Shown: positions 33,415 through 46,800, numbered from the stretch's first letter. The stretch: 64,000 bases of DNA from Halichondria panicea (GCF_963675165.1 NC_087380.1:3959803-4023802), one strand, 5' to 3'. The notes: generated from the sequence alone by a model not told the origin. Program-made: numbers and translations.

Positions 33415-34220
33415 CGTGGCGTTCATTTCACTGACCAGCAATACGAGTATGACTCGATCAGTGGTAACGTGACTGTGGAGTGGGAGGGAACAGGGCCAGA
33501 CAAGTCTAGATCTCTAATATTGTCAGTAAATTCAAGTGCAAGATTGACGATAAAGCGTTGCAAAATTGTGAGTACATGAATGAGACAAACGGGGCCGGGG
33601 ACAATAATTATAATAATTATCTTAATAGGTGTGTGCATGTACCGTATAGTGTGTAATTTTTGTGGGGCAAAATATTCGTGGTTTTCATGGTTGGAGGTCT
33701 GACCACGAATATTTTACCCACAAATGAAGCGACCTTGCCTACCTTTACCTGCAGTGCAAGCTCCAACCACCGGCGAAAATATTACCCACGAAATGTCTCA
33801 ATATTGCTGAACCACGAATATTTTGTCCCCTGAAAATTACCCGCTATACGGTATATGCGTAGCTGTTTACACGGTGGCGATGAGTTTTTTCTCAGAATGA
33901 CATGCTATGAAAGTTTTCTTTAATTGACCTTTTAGCTGTATACGTATAGTAGATGTGTAGTACAGTCATGTATCATACGATGTGCCTTTTGTATAGTAAC
34001 TCAGAGTTCACCCCCACACGCACACTTACCACCCCTCACACACACACACACACACATGCACTCACACACACTCACATTCACACTTGTAGGCACCAGTCTA
34101 TTTACCATACAAGACTTGGCTAGCGGGAACCACACCATTACAGTGTACCCTGTGGGTCCAGAGAATGTGATTTCGAGCTATGAGCGTGCAATTGGCAGAA
34201 TTCTCACATTTGAAATGTAG
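33415..34220 (+). pseudogene. Possible two-exon fragment of an extracellular-domain gene
   Basis: Block 33415-33567 follows a TAG acceptor-like site and reads openly with ISGNVTVEWEG and NSSARLTI, ending at GTGAGT. Block 34090-34220 follows TTGTAG and reads LFTIQDLASGNHTITVYPVG to a TAG stop. Both resemble beta-strands of fibronectin type III or Ig-like domains. With the best donor the two do not join in phase (a weaker donor 4 bases downstream would), and no start or further domains were found. It may be a decayed gene or part of a gene I cannot assemble. Confidence 0.3.
33640..33853. mobile_element. MITE with about 50-bp terminal inverted repeats, TA-flanked
   Basis: The left end CCGTATAGTGTGTAATTTTT..GGCAAAATATTCGTGGTT pairs with the right end ..AACCACGAATATTTTGTCCC..GGTAATTTT-type sequence ending CTATACGG. 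TA dinucleotides flank both ends, as in Tc1/mariner-type insertions. About 210 bp, no coding capacity. Confidence 0.85.
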
Positions 34221-34261
34221 TTACTTGCAATTGCATAATGGACCAAAACAGTAACCTCTTC

Positions 34262-35240
34262 TGGCTGTCTGTAATCAGTGGACTGGACTACTGGACTGGA
34301 CTGGACTGGACTGGACTTTGACCTGACTATTGCAACACCAATTACATTCCTTTTCCTCATAACAGGACCACGATGACAAATTAATGATTGTAAACATAAA
34401 AAATAAAAAACACAACATAGATATCTAGCTATACATGACTATTATAAGAACACAATGATAAGCAGCATTCTTGCTTGCACGACAATTGAACTGTTAAACA
34501 TAGGCTCAAAGTAGGGGAAATTACACAAACACGGGAAACGTTACAGGTAGATCTACAGTGAGTAAACAGTTCCCAAGTGTGTGTCTGCCCTTTTCAAATC
34601 CCTCCTGAAACAGCACCTTTTTCAAGTGATTTTCCTTGTGCAGGATAACATCCTTTGTATCTACTACGACCGGATCTGATACAAATAGCAGGGGGCGGTA
34701 TGCTCATCCGTCTTGTTTGTGGTTTATAGTTTACTAGAAAAGATAAGTGTGTATGTGCAACGGCTTCATGGAAAGTACGACACGAGTATGCACACAGAGC
34801 ATGCACATAGACTCGATCTTTGTACACTATGAAAGATGGCAAATATTCACTCTCCACGGACAACAATGTACAGACAATCAATGTACCATTTTCAATTTAA
34901 CCTACGTTTGAGCCTAAAAACAACAGTTCTATATATAGATGCGCTCCAATTGTAGTTCAATTAAGCAAGAATGCATCATGGTCCCAACCAGCTAGGCCAG
35001 TTACCTGTCCTCCTATACAGAAAGCTAATTCCATCATGCAAACCTAAAGACAAGCATTAATTTTTGTTCTTGCCACAGTAAGTGTTTTGTAATGTAGCTA
35101 GATGTACATGTGTTAAGTTTTTACAATTTGTTATTGTGGTCTTGTTATGAGGAAAAGGAACGTAATTGGTGTTGCAATAGTCAGGTCAAAGTCCAGTCCA
35201 GTAGTCCAGTCCACTGATTACAGACAGCCAACATCTTCTT
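34262..35240. mobile_element. Foldback arrangement: about 150-bp arms separated by about 0.7 kb
   Basis: 34262-34420 (TCTGTAATCAGTGGACTGGA..GTTATGAGGAAAAGGAA as complement) is the inverted copy of 35095-35240. The left arm contains an expanded GGACT pentanucleotide run that is shorter in the right arm. The interior holds only small open frames with no recognisable protein. Confidence 0.75.
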
Positions 35241-36331
35241 AGGCTGTATACATACAGCTGTATTTTATAACTGAATTAGAAGCTGATGCACGATACATTT
35301 GAACATTATTTTAAGCTGACATGTAAAATTAAATGTTCATTAAAAACAACATGTTATCCAACCAGCCATGTACACAGTGTAATACAATGTATATATAGTA
35401 TTGAGTTCTGCAGTGATAATAATATAGAATTTTATTCAAATAGTAGTAAGCTGTTAATTCACTGTGACCTTCTCTGTCATAAACTCTGATTGCAATGCCA
35501 CCAAGTACTTGGTAATACCCACCCCCAGGTCTCTGAAGCTCAGAGAGGAAAGTGGAAAGTCGCATTTTGCTTGTTTTCAGCCTTCTCCACCTAAATAATG
35601 GAAGGTTGGGGGTTTCACGTAAAGCATGTACCGTGAACATGTAATTACACCCATGCATGAACTTAATATCACATGTGCATGCATGCGCTGCAAAAAGGTT
35701 TCTAGAAAACCTAGCTTTCTATAACACTCTTTCTGTGATAGTTTGTTACCCTCGAACATACCCATGCACTATTAATACGGTACTTAAGTAGCAGCCATAA
35801 AAACAATTGTGGAGCTTGAAAATGCATTTGTGCTGTTGGCTAACTGAATGCAGATTCGAACTGCTAACTATAGTGACATGCGCAGCTAGTCATTAGATTC
35901 GAGGTAGGGTCGTTTTATAGCCGCGGCTATTTTCTGAAATGTGACCAACTCGCTATTCCGGCCAAGCTGCACTGTCCCAAGGGTGGCCGGATTAACGAGA
36001 GTCTACTATAATTTATACCTCTTCTATATAATTTATAACACTCTAATACCTGATACTTGAGCGAAACAAACATGGCGAGAGTCATATTAGCACAGCGCAA
36101 GCTTGCATCACTCGTTAATGACAGTACCTATAGTAATTCATGTATGTTTTTGATCCATGTTAGCCCCTCGGTCCCAGGCCATTTAATATAGAAGTGCCTG
36201 GAACTGAGGCTATATGCCTGGAACTGAGGCTATAGATGCACTGTTACATTGCATATAGACTATTAAGCGTATGTACATTTAAATTAACAACAAACAAATT
36301 AAACAACACCATAGTCATTGTTTTGTGTTAC
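34421..36331. other. Spacer upstream of the TRAF 3' end
   Basis: Apart from the right arm of the foldback arrangement, no gene, RNA or named repeat was recognised. Small open frames here have no start context or family resemblance. Confidence 0.5.
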
Positions 36332-37915
36332 TCACGCATGGTTACACTGTAGCCATGGCTTGTAGTTTGGTGGTAACACTGAAACTCGAAATATTACAGC
36401 ATCGTCTTTCAGGTACTGATAATTCTTGTCGGGATTGTATATGAGGTCTGCGTGTGCAATGAACTTTGCTTTGCCCCATCCAATATCACCCCATTTAGTT
36501 TCCACCACTCTCTGACTTGACTCATTGTTAAGGAATTGTATATTTGCTTTGTGATGGTTCTTGTCTTCCATCTGATTAAGCAACTCGAAAGTGACTTTTC
36601 CTAGAAATGGCCATACAAGGGCATCGTCGTGATCTCCTTTCATTAGGCAGGCGTAGATGGAAATGTGGGTGCCTTCTCCAGAGCCAAATCCACCTGCATG
36701 AACACGAATCAGAAATTTATATCCTTTGTGAGATGTGCAGAGTAAACCACTATAGAATGTAGTTCTGCCATTTTTGTGCTGTGGGAAATCATCCATTCTA
36801 AATGTTAATTGCTCCACATTTTCATTTAGTTGCTGTGTCAACTCCAGAACTTTGGCAATTGTGGCTCTCAGGTGAAGCTGATCGTTTTCCTCGTGTTTCC
36901 TGAGGTCTTTGCGTTGAGGTTTCTCTTTACACCCAACCTCAGCGTACTTACAGGGCACACACTCATACTGGCAGGTGGATCTATGGGCGAGGACTTGATA
37001 ACGTGGAATACTAGCTCTACACTTGTAAATTCCGGCATTGGGGCAGGGCACACTAAATTGTTGGCAAGTCTTGAGGTGGGTGCTGGTCCTCTCCTGGTGT
37101 TCCCCCATTTCCTCGCAGTGTGGACACCGGTACTGGCGTCTCGGGCAGTGGTTAGTGAGGTGGTCTTGTTTATCCTTTCTATAAAGTTTTACCCTACTGC
37201 CGTTCTTTGTACATACGTTGTCACAATCTGTTAGAGCGTAGTCGCATGTGTTTAAATGCATACTTAGCGTGCCTAACACTCCTCCGTCCCATTTGCAGCC
37301 ATTCTCCAGATTATTGCACCTCACTCTCAGAGCATTTATGTAACCAACACCTGCAGCATATATATATATATATACAACATGTACAGTATAAATTATGCAT
37401 GAGTAGACTGCATGTACTATGTGTACAAATGCTTACTACTGAACAATAATTGCATATAATTATTATACCGTATTACTAGAATATTTTGCGGGTGAAAAAT
37501 CTTTGCGAATGAGCTAAATCAGCAGAAAATTTGACTCTTTGCGATCTAACTATTACGATTTGGCGAGGATCATGTGCAATAATTTAGGTTTTGCGATTTT
37601 ATTGTTGCAAATTGATCAACCCTCGCAAAATTCGCATATGTTTGTTACTCGCAAAACATTCTAGTAATACGGTAGATCTATACTTCTTTTATCTTGGAAG
37701 AGACTCTTTAATTGCTCCTTGCAGTCTGCCAATGGGCAGGTTTCACTAGTCCTCTGATACTCCGTTATACAGCTGTTGCAAAAGATCTTGCCACATCCTT
37801 CATCGCCTCCATGCTGCCGGGGTTCTCTGGCCACTAGTCTACATATTTGACACTTGAGATCATCTGGGGGATTTTCTACCCATTTGCACTTGTAGCCACC
37901 AGTTTGAGCTGCCAT
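36332..37915 (-). CDS. TRAF-family protein (RING, TRAF zinc fingers, MATH), 2 exons, about 416 aa
   Basis: Exons 37915-37684 and 37350-36332 (TGA) join in phase through a 333-bp intron. Domains in order: RING (about residues 22-65; CQIC, GCGKIFCNSC, CPLADC), TRAF-type zinc fingers (about 85-220; spaced Cys and His such as CKWDG..HLNTC and CPHCEEMGEHQ), a short coiled coil (LELTQQLNENVEQL) and a MATH/TRAF-C domain (about 250-405) with FYSGLLCTSHKGYKFLIRV, GEGTHISIY, LVWPFLGKVTFELL and LKDDAVIFRV. TRAFs connect TNF-receptor and Toll-type receptors to NF-kB and JNK signalling as E3 ligases. ATG 37915 has a good context (AACATGG); an in-frame ATG 21 bases upstream is possible. The intron is mostly a MITE lying 8 bp from the donor. 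Confidence 0.9.
37466..37674. mobile_element. MITE with TA duplications and 23-bp terminal inverted repeats
   Basis: CCGTATTACTAGAATATTTTGCG at the left matches the complement of CGCAAAACATTCTAGTAATACGG at the right with one mismatch, and TA flanks both ends. It fills most of the TRAF intron. Relatives are at 28837-29045 and, split by a nested insertion, 58934-59580. Confidence 0.9.
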
Positions 37916-38240
37916 GTTGAAACGAGAATTGCACATGAGCAACTGCTATCTGTAGTCCCTTATATAGCACACCAACTGAATGTACACATTGCTGGGATCT
38001 TCCCTGGGACTACTCCAGTATCGATCATAACTGTTGTCAGCAAGTATTGTTATTATCTAGTTTTGGGACTTTGGGTAACAATATCATCTGAAGCTATCTG
38101 TATGGATCTCCACGTTATTTTATTCTAACAATGATGTGCCTTGATGTTTGTACCACAGATCTGCGAGATGACGTTGGTGCATCAATTAAGGGTTCATAAT
38201 TATAGTGGGGGAGCCAGCAGGACGAGCACCTACCAGGTAC

Positions 38241-38298
38241 TAGCCTCGGTTTCAGGCCGATTAAAATACGTATTTTAATCGGCCTGGATTCGAGGCTA
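38241..38298. mobile_element. Short foldback element TAGCCTCG..CGAGGCTA
   Basis: Outer arms TAGCCTCG / CGAGGCTA enclose a perfect 32-bp palindrome (AGGCCGATTAAAATAC and its complement). Related elements occur at 60481-60542 and, in part, 25285-25362. Confidence 0.8.
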
Positions 38299-38864
38299 AC
38301 CAGGTATTGGCTAGCTGCTGCACTGATGGCTGACCTTCAACATCGGCGGACTCGTGGAAGAATGGAAGGTACCCAGCCTATCATCTATGAGTCCATCTAT
38401 GCATGAGTATAGCTATTGGTATAGAGGTACAGAGGATTTCAAGTTTTACGTACTTAATTAAAGTTGAAGTGCAGCCAACCATGAACCCCTATTCACACAA
38501 ATGCAATTCCTGGTCATGGCGTTCAACCAACCTGTACTACACATTGGATCCACCTCGGGAACAATGCAGATACATCTATAGTGTGTATGTGCACGTGGGG
38601 GGGGGGGAGAATAAGTGAGGGATGCAGTGAAATATAGTATACACTTACTTAGTGCTGTCACATGATCTCCAGTCAATCAACTTAAGGCAGTTAGGTGACA
38701 ATGCTTTAAATAACTTAATCACATGCTAATCCACACTTTACTTCATGAAAAACGAGACGAAATGGATCAAATGTAGCCAGGTACAAAAGTGGTGTAACAG
38801 GTCAAGCTGTACAAATGGCAGGTTGTACACAAGGCTAGAGATCACTTGAGGGCACTAATTCCTT

Positions 38865-38986
38865 TAGAACACACCTAGCCAAAATCACGTGTTTTAATGC
38901 TGGTGCACTCGGATGGACTCTTGGTTACGTAATGTATTCAGCTGTGCCTCGTATTAAAACACTTAATCTTGGCTAGGTGTGTTCTA
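38865..38986. mobile_element. MITE of about 122 bp with about 35-bp inverted ends
   Basis: TAGAACACACCTAGCCAAAA..TGTTTTAAT at the left pairs with ATTAAAACA..TTGGCTAGGTGTGTTCTA at the right with three mismatches. The terminal TA of each end may be a target duplication. Confidence 0.85.
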
Positions 38987-39282
38987 CTATAATAACCAAG
39001 AAGATTACTCAGAGAATTATATTCTAAAATGTCTCTATATAGACACAAGGTAGCTCATCAATGTTGTGCCGGAAACCACACACTACGTAGACACAGTACA
39101 TTAGTGATATCTCTATAATAATTGGGGCGAGCGTAGCGAGCCTTAACTTAGTGACAACGGTAGGAAATTTCTCTGTATGTATGTTACGTACGGTACGGCC
39201 TGATAGCTGGTTTTTACACACGCGGTCCCTACCAATTTCGTGTATTTTGCACAACTGGAGGCATAAGAAAAAGTTGCATAAA

Positions 39283-39411
39283 ATGAATACTGACAACGAA
39301 CGCAAACAAGAAAAACTTCGAATAAGGAGGGATCGAGAGAGACAAGCAAGAGCCCAAGAAACAGCTGAAGAGAAAGAAGTCAGGCTAGCCAAACGTAGAA
39401 GACAGACCTAG
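39283..39411 (+). pseudogene. Fragment of a transposon-type Arg/Glu-rich protein
   Basis: A 42-codon open frame reading ERKQEKLRIRRDRERQARAQ then ETAEEKEVRLAKRRRQ. Repeats of the type ERERRLARRR are common at the N-termini of Helitron-like and other transposon proteins in marine invertebrates. It ends at a stop with no downstream domain, so it is probably a relic. GGGGCGAGCGTAGCGAGCC at about 39122-39141 may mark the 5' edge of the element. Confidence 0.35.
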
Positions 39412-40836
39412 CTATATCATTTGTTAGTACATAATTATATCCCCTGTTCTTAACAGCTTTTCACAAACGTTTATATGCTTATATCAGCACCTACAGTACT
39501 TTCTTTCCCAATAAGTTCAAACAGGGTCTAACAACATGCATCAAAACACCTGTACTGCTAACACGCTCGCCCCATGACACCTTGTGTCACCCTAGTTTAT
39601 AGTTAGTAGTTCCTCACCTTACAAATGTTAATGTGGCTGCAGGTAGTAGTGACGGGCTCCACCTCTTGACACACAATGCGGTTACTGGATACGACTCAGC
39701 AGACAGACCAGCATGAGGGAGAGAAAGCGTATCAATAACCAAGAAGATTATAATTATTATGTACATGCAGTAATTTGGGGATTCGGCGAGTTTTCAACCG
39801 CCAATTCAATTCGGTTCAAAATGGCCAAATTGTCCGTATCATTATAGCACTCACTCTGGCAACATATTTATGCATGCTAGAGTGCGAATCATGACAATAC
39901 AGACATAGAAAGCAGTGGAGCCCTTGGCTCTGGGGGCGGTAGTTGTACTGTAATGTATGCTGCTGGAAAATTTTCCTTAACTGGGGAAACAAACATTTCT
40001 TAATTCTGCTAAATGCACTCGCTATACTAAAGTTCTCAACAACATAATTATTACTTATCAGACTCACCATGCAGTGCAGTACAAGTTAGCATTTACAGAC
40101 AGGGTTGTATATAGGTGGCAATATTGCATGGGTTGTGTATCAGATCTGTCATCATTCCATGAGACATGGGACTCAGTGGGTGGGGCAGGGAGCTGTACCA
40201 GCTATGATGGTGTAAATAATCATTTGCCCTTACTAATCTAGAGGGCTCGGTGGAAATAAGTAATATGACTGTATGAACTATAATTAATGTAAGTTGTGAA
40301 CAAATTGCAGTTAAAGGCTTAATTGATTGCATGCGACCATTATTGATTTTTAGCATGACAGAACCCAATTTATGTCAGTGCATGGTGATACATGCAGTTG
40401 TGACTTAAGTTATGATTGTTATTAAAATTAATGGTGATACAATTATATCTTACCCGAGAATCCAATTCATATATAGATCTAGAGTATACATGCATGTACA
40501 CTGATCAGGGGGGTTTAAAGTAATGAGCGCCAAGCACGTGTTCGTAACTAACCCATTCCATGTTTATTGTTGGAATGCATAATTAAATTAGCGCTTGTGA
40601 CACAATTTTTTTGGCACATGCAGCGCTTGTAGTTGTATCAAAGAGTACAGCTATGGTACTATCTCTAAAGCATATCACCTTTTCCCACTGGGCCCATTAA
40701 TATTTACATAATTATGGATAAACTATATACTTGCAGTCACTGTAATGCATGGCCGTAGATCTAGGTATATAATTATATATATAATTAAGTTATGCTAAAA
40801 TAATTATACTATAATCCTCTAGCTGATTCTCTACAC

Positions 40837-43800
40837 TCAATCTATAATGTTCTTGATAATTCTCAGTATAGCCTCGGCATGATCCTTGGCTTGCTTGGCC
40901 TGCTCATAGTTGTACATATCAGCTGGCACAATGCCGGATGGCCAGCGATTGGGGTATCTTGGTTTAAGGTAGTAGCTCTCCAAGGGAGTTGTGTGATTGA
41001 CTAATCCATGCGTCTCTCCAGGACGTTCAGACTGTAGCCCATGTGCATGAGTGCTGATATTGTGGGTAGTAAGAGCGTTATCGTCTAACCCACATACAAA
41101 GTACTTGCCTCCTTTGAGAGCTTTCTCTGCTACTTGGTGAGCATTAAAGCATACATCTCCACACAATTGAGAATTGTTTCTTGCATTGTCGAACAGTGTC
41201 CGAAGCGAATCAAAATTAGCTTCAGCTTGTTTGAGCCAACGTTTTCCTTCATCAGGCTTAGGCTGAGGTTGTACATTCTCCTCACCAAATGGATCAGACT
41301 CGTGCTGTGGTGACGTCCCCCATCCAGAACTTCCAAATTCCCTACCCCTCGAAAATGAGGAATCACTTGCTCCACGTGCATTGCTACTGGATGAGGAGTA
41401 CTCGTACTGTGTGTGTGCGTGGTGTTCTCTGAAGAAATTGTTTCTGTGCCTTCTAGCAGTCTCATTAAGATCATCTCTATGAAACCTTCCAGTACTCCGC
41501 GCCTCAATTTCAGAATTGAGAAATTTGAATACCTTTTCAGCAAAATCTTGGTTGTCAGAATTCTTGTCTGGATGCCACTTGAGGTACAGACGCTTGATAG
41601 CCTTTCGCCGATCCTCCTCTAACAGCCTCCAAATATCATCCAATTGCTTTTTAAGATCACTGATAACTTCTTCCAAATCTTTCTCTTGGAGAATTGTGTG
41701 CAATAGAGTTTGTTTAGTTTCTCCTTCGAACGTTACGGTATCTTTCTCAGCTTCGTTAACTTTTTTGGGAAATTTCAGCCCCCTTACAAACTTGTACAGC
41801 TCAAGAATTCCCACTTCAATTCCTTCATCATCCGTTGGGCTTGTGTAGATTCTGTATCTCATGTCCATACGATGTACAGAATCAAGATTTCCTTCTTTAG
41901 GAAGTAGAGGGTGCATTATTCGTGCAAATATGATGTGATCGTCACTATCTTCATAGCCGACAAGCTCTCCAGGATGAAACACATTGTCAATAGCTTGGTC
42001 TAGTCGATGGTGCCACTCTGTTGGAATTTCCTTGCCAAGTTCGACAGAAAGTTTTTTGATTCGAATTTCACTATCTGTGGCAGTGTATGGAATAACCTCT
42101 TGCTTGAGAACACTGTGCAATTGAGCAGGATTTTGAAGCCTCAAAAGCGAAGTAAAGATCCTGGCCATCTCTGAGGAAGAAAAATCATTCACTTTCGGGT
42201 CAAGGTGTTTAATGATTTTAATTAGCTTCTTGGAAAGTGCTCTAACAATGTCATCAACACCACTATCTGGATCAATGTTGGAATCAAGGTACAAGCACAG
42301 TCGCTCATTAGAATCCTTCTGCTCATGCTGTAAATAGAAAGATAAATTTTGTTGTCCAAGTTGTGCACCAGTCTCTCTGAAAGTAATGAGAGTCTGCACC
42401 CGCTTAACTGTGACTACATCAATACTTGCTACAAATTCTGTGAAAACATCAACAAAATCCTTGACCGTATCTGTTGCTGCATTCACAACAGCATTTATTA
42501 CTCTTGGCAGCTCGATCTTCATACATAGTGTTCTCTCCACTTTCTTGTGCACTTCATTAGGTTCTATGGGGTGTTTGAATTCTTGGATAATTTTTTGTTC
42601 ACATAATTCAGACATACCTTTGGGTCTTACTAGTTTTGGAAGCAATTCACAGAATTGGCTTTCTGAGAAACCATACTTAACCAAAGGGGTCAGGTTGATT
42701 AGGGAATACCCTGTGTTATCTAAATTTGTCTTCAAAGCATGACCAGAAAGACTTGCTGTGTCTGCATACAACAATTCTGTGGAAAGTATCAATGTGCCTT
42801 CATTTGATGGAAGATACAGAGGTGAAATTTTTTGTGTGTGATCTGACTCTTTTAAAAACTTATGGAGACATTTCAGTGCCTGAACAACACATGCTTTTGT
42901 ATTTTCATCGAGTTTCTGCCCTTGTGATTGCTTGTAGGCTGTCTCTAGAACAAGTTGGCAATGTTTGATACCCATACTACTACAAACTCCAATGCTCTGT
43001 AAGAGGCCCAAGAATGCTGGGTTGAGCTCACTAGGAGCAGAATGCAGGAATGGGTGGAGACCTTGAACGGTACAGCTGAGGACATAGCAAGGTTTCACTA
43101 GTACAACCTGCCAACTTTGTGTGTTATCCTTATTAGCAGTACTGGGAACAGGGATGCACGGGATGTTCTTTAACTGCATTGAATAATGTGTTGACAGCGA
43201 AGACAAGTTGTTTTGCAAGAATGTGAAGTGGCACTTAATTACTTCCATTAATGTTGTAGTACCATCTTCAGGTGGTGGTTTGTTTGAAGGAGGATAGTTA
43301 TCAAAAAGTTTCAAATCTGTGAACTTTGCCATTGAAGATATATTCTTGAGATTGTTCACAACCTGTTCTATGGTAGGTTCAATTGTGATACCTAATTGGG
43401 TCTTTTTTTGCTCTGACAAGTAGTGGATTGGCAATGACACAATGGGCATGATCGTCCATAAGCACTGTTCATGACCTGTAAGCATAGCTGCACCATTCAT
43501 TTTTGTTAATTCCTCAATACGTCGACCGGGATTAGCAAACCGGAAAGGCGATTTGATCCAGCTCAGTTGTGGTAACTGCTGAGCTGGTATGAAGGCAATA
43601 TTTGATACTTGCTTATTGAAATGAAGGTCGTTAGTCCAGCCCTTCTCTGCATCTGCAACCTCAACAGAAAAGAAATGCTCAAGTAACACTTGAGATGCAA
43701 TTGTCGGATTGCCATGGCTCTCAGCAGTGAATTGACACAGAGAGACAAACTCTTTTTTTGTGAGGGTTTGTCTAAGATGTAGCTGTTTAAAAAAGTGCTT

Positions 43801-46800
43801 CCATCTTATCCACACCTTGAGATTGCCAGTAAATAATGCTGGAAGAAATCTGTAGGTCTTTCGAAAAGCTGTGAAGATTGGTAAAGTATGATCACAAAAA
43901 TCTCTAACTGGTCTCAATGGTTCATCACCTTCACTGATACACGGAAGGTCTTCCAACAAATTAATAAATGTTCTTGCTGTAAAATAACACTGCCTGGTTT
44001 CTTTTCTCTTGTACATATGTTCTTGAGAGTTTGCTTTGTTTGTTCGGAAGAGAACATCCCTGATGTGCTTGAGGTGTTCATACCGCTCTGCTTCATTCAA
44101 AGAATCAAAGAATTTAAATATATACTGTGAATAAATTCCTTCACCAGTAATGCTGTTGATTTTCAACTGTTCTGAGCCAATAGCAGTCCATGCACCAGAA
44201 CAATGAAGAAATATGACATCACAGTGTTTAATCCACTTTTTGTACCCGGCGGTATTAGCAGACGTGTTCCACTTAAACACTGTTTTTCCTTGAACAGTAC
44301 TGAATCCTCCATTAACGTTCTCAAATAAAGGAAGGGACTTGATGTAATTGAGACTATCTGTATCACTTCTGAAGTCAACTGTTTTAGCGAAGTCAAATAT
44401 GACTTTCACAATTTCTTTGGTGAGTAGTTTTGATAAGGATACTTCCTGGCTAAGACAGTACAAGTTTTTGAGGACAGCATTACGGTTTTTTAAGTGAGGA
44501 CATGGAAGAGAAACACCCAATGGTAGTGCAATGAAGGGCATTTGAAGGGTAGAAAGTACATGGTATAGTTCAGACTCTTCAGCTGGAGTGATGGCTGGTT
44601 TTTCGCTCTCATCTGACGCTACTGATAGTGGATACACAGGAAGTACCTTGCTTGAGATTGAATATAGGTGGCCTTCATTGGTTGGGATTAATGCCCATCG
44701 TTTTAACACTAAGTCCAGTTTTGATCTGAACGCAACATCGCCAGAAAAACATTTCCACAGTTCTTTTAACCGATTTTCAGACATGTATCGATCAAAATCT
44801 TGTACTCTAGATGCTTGTAGTTCAGGTGGAAGCTCAGAAGCTAAAATTGTGCTGACGAGCTGTTCATAGTCTGAGTTTTCAGCAAAATATTCAATGTTAT
44901 AATTAGCTTTAAGTAGTTTTGGGTGTATGAACAGGTGCCGCATCGTTTCAAACAAACCAGAAAATTCTGATCTTAGCACCTTTTCATGCTTTTCAAAGTT
45001 TCTAAGAATACTATCAGCTGTAAGAAGAAGAGGATACCCATAAGGATTGTTATCTGTAAATACCCATCCAGTTATCTCCGTGTCTTTTTCTTTTGGTGCC
45101 TGAAGCAAATAGTCTGTGAACCGTCTGAATACTTCTGCTCGTTTGAAGATAGTACAGTCAATAGCACAGGGGAATGCACCTGTTTCAGTTGTGATTGCTT
45201 GTACGTTAAACTTCTGGTAGTAAGCATAAACTGAGCTAGGGTTGGTTCCTTGTAATTTTGCTGCCTTATCATCGATAGCCTTGTTTAGATGACGTTGCAG
45301 CCTTGATGGTGCTGCAGTAAGCTGCATGTCAATGGCTTCAAGTAAAGGCCTAATGAACTTCCTCTCATAATCTGGTACCCCCTCCACATATGAAGTAGGT
45401 GACCAAAAGTAAACTTGGGTGGAAGATAACTCACTTTTGATAGGACACCAATTAATTTTCACTGCCTTGGTTTCAGCGGTCTCAGAATTGTACACAACAG
45501 ACAGTACAGAGGAGTTATGAATAACAAACTTGGTATACACACTCTCCGCTAACAATAGGTAACGTTTTCCCAACTTATCAGAGGAAGGGTGAGGGAATAT
45601 ACTGTAGTAATTGTTGAGAGAATCAAGAGCATCATGAATTGATTTAAAGACAGCTTTTGTTACGTAGTACTGCTGAGCATTCTCAAGAAGGTTAGCATAA
45701 GATGAGGCTATGGCTTCAAAGATTTTTCTGTTCCATGCTGCTCTGTCATCTTCATGACAGGAATCTGTTGAGTGCCACAAGTCTCTGCGATTGGAATCGA
45801 GGACAAAGTGCCCATTGATATGCACGGGTAGATTTGAATCCACTGGCAAAGGGAGAAAACAGAATACTTTTCCAGAGATTGACATTTTCCCCGGGTTTAT
45901 TGCCTCACAAATAGGAGCTGCAATACCATGTCGTGGCTTTATGTTACTAATGTATTTCCATGTTTGATGTTCATTTTCAATATCTCCAACGCCTTGTTGT
46001 ATCAGCCAATTCTCTTTGACGTGTTGCTCAGCCCCTCCCCTCTTGTGTGTGACTGTGGAGATGGTAATAGGATAGCGTACCACTGTGGGTTGGGTGCAAC
46101 TATCTTGTTTAAAGGCTGAGAGTGCATTATGGAGCTGAACACGAGAGACTTGGGCACATTGATTTACCGTTGTGCGATAGTTGCTCAATGTGATTATTGT
46201 GTGAGATTTTTTTTCTATGACAAAAAAGCGAAGTTCTGTAATGTGGTTGAGGAAGAGCATAGCTTCTTTCATGCCAGGAGCCCAGTCTTTGAGATAAGAA
46301 TGCATATCGTCTGCTTTTAGAGGTTTTGGGTTAGCGAATGTATCCTTTTTTAGGATCTTTGACATTGCTACCAGCTTAGGAGTGTGTCTGAGAGGAAAAC
46401 GAAACAAAGATCCACCTTCTTGCAGCTCTGGCGGGCAATTTTCCAACCTACTCTGGAGGTAAGCACTCTTCATATCCTTGAATGTGTCCCAGAACCCATC
46501 CTTAACCAAATTGTCAAACCTTCTTCCAGGATCACTTGCAGTTGCTCCTGGAACATAGTGGCAGTGTGGATCCAGTACACACATGGTTTCTCCTCCAGTG
46601 ATAAAACTTGGACAATCAGTGAGATGGTAAACTACATTGAAACCGATGCCATACTGACCAATCGTCTCATCATCAGATCTCTTGCTACCTAGGCCAAGTT
46701 GCTGGATACCTTCTAGGTCCTTCTCTGAAAATTCACTATCATTCCAAACCAAAAGAGCTGGTCCCTGAAGATTGCCCCAGTTTTCTGAAAAGATACCTTT

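Larger units (their letters stand above)
37943..40836. other. Spacer between the sacsin-like and TRAF genes
   Basis: Contains foldback elements at 38241-38298 and 38865-38986, a transposon-type short open frame at 39283-39411, and otherwise AT-rich unrecognised sequence. A TTTATT on the plus strand at about 40563 could be the complement of an AATAAA signal for the sacsin-like gene. Confidence 0.55.
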
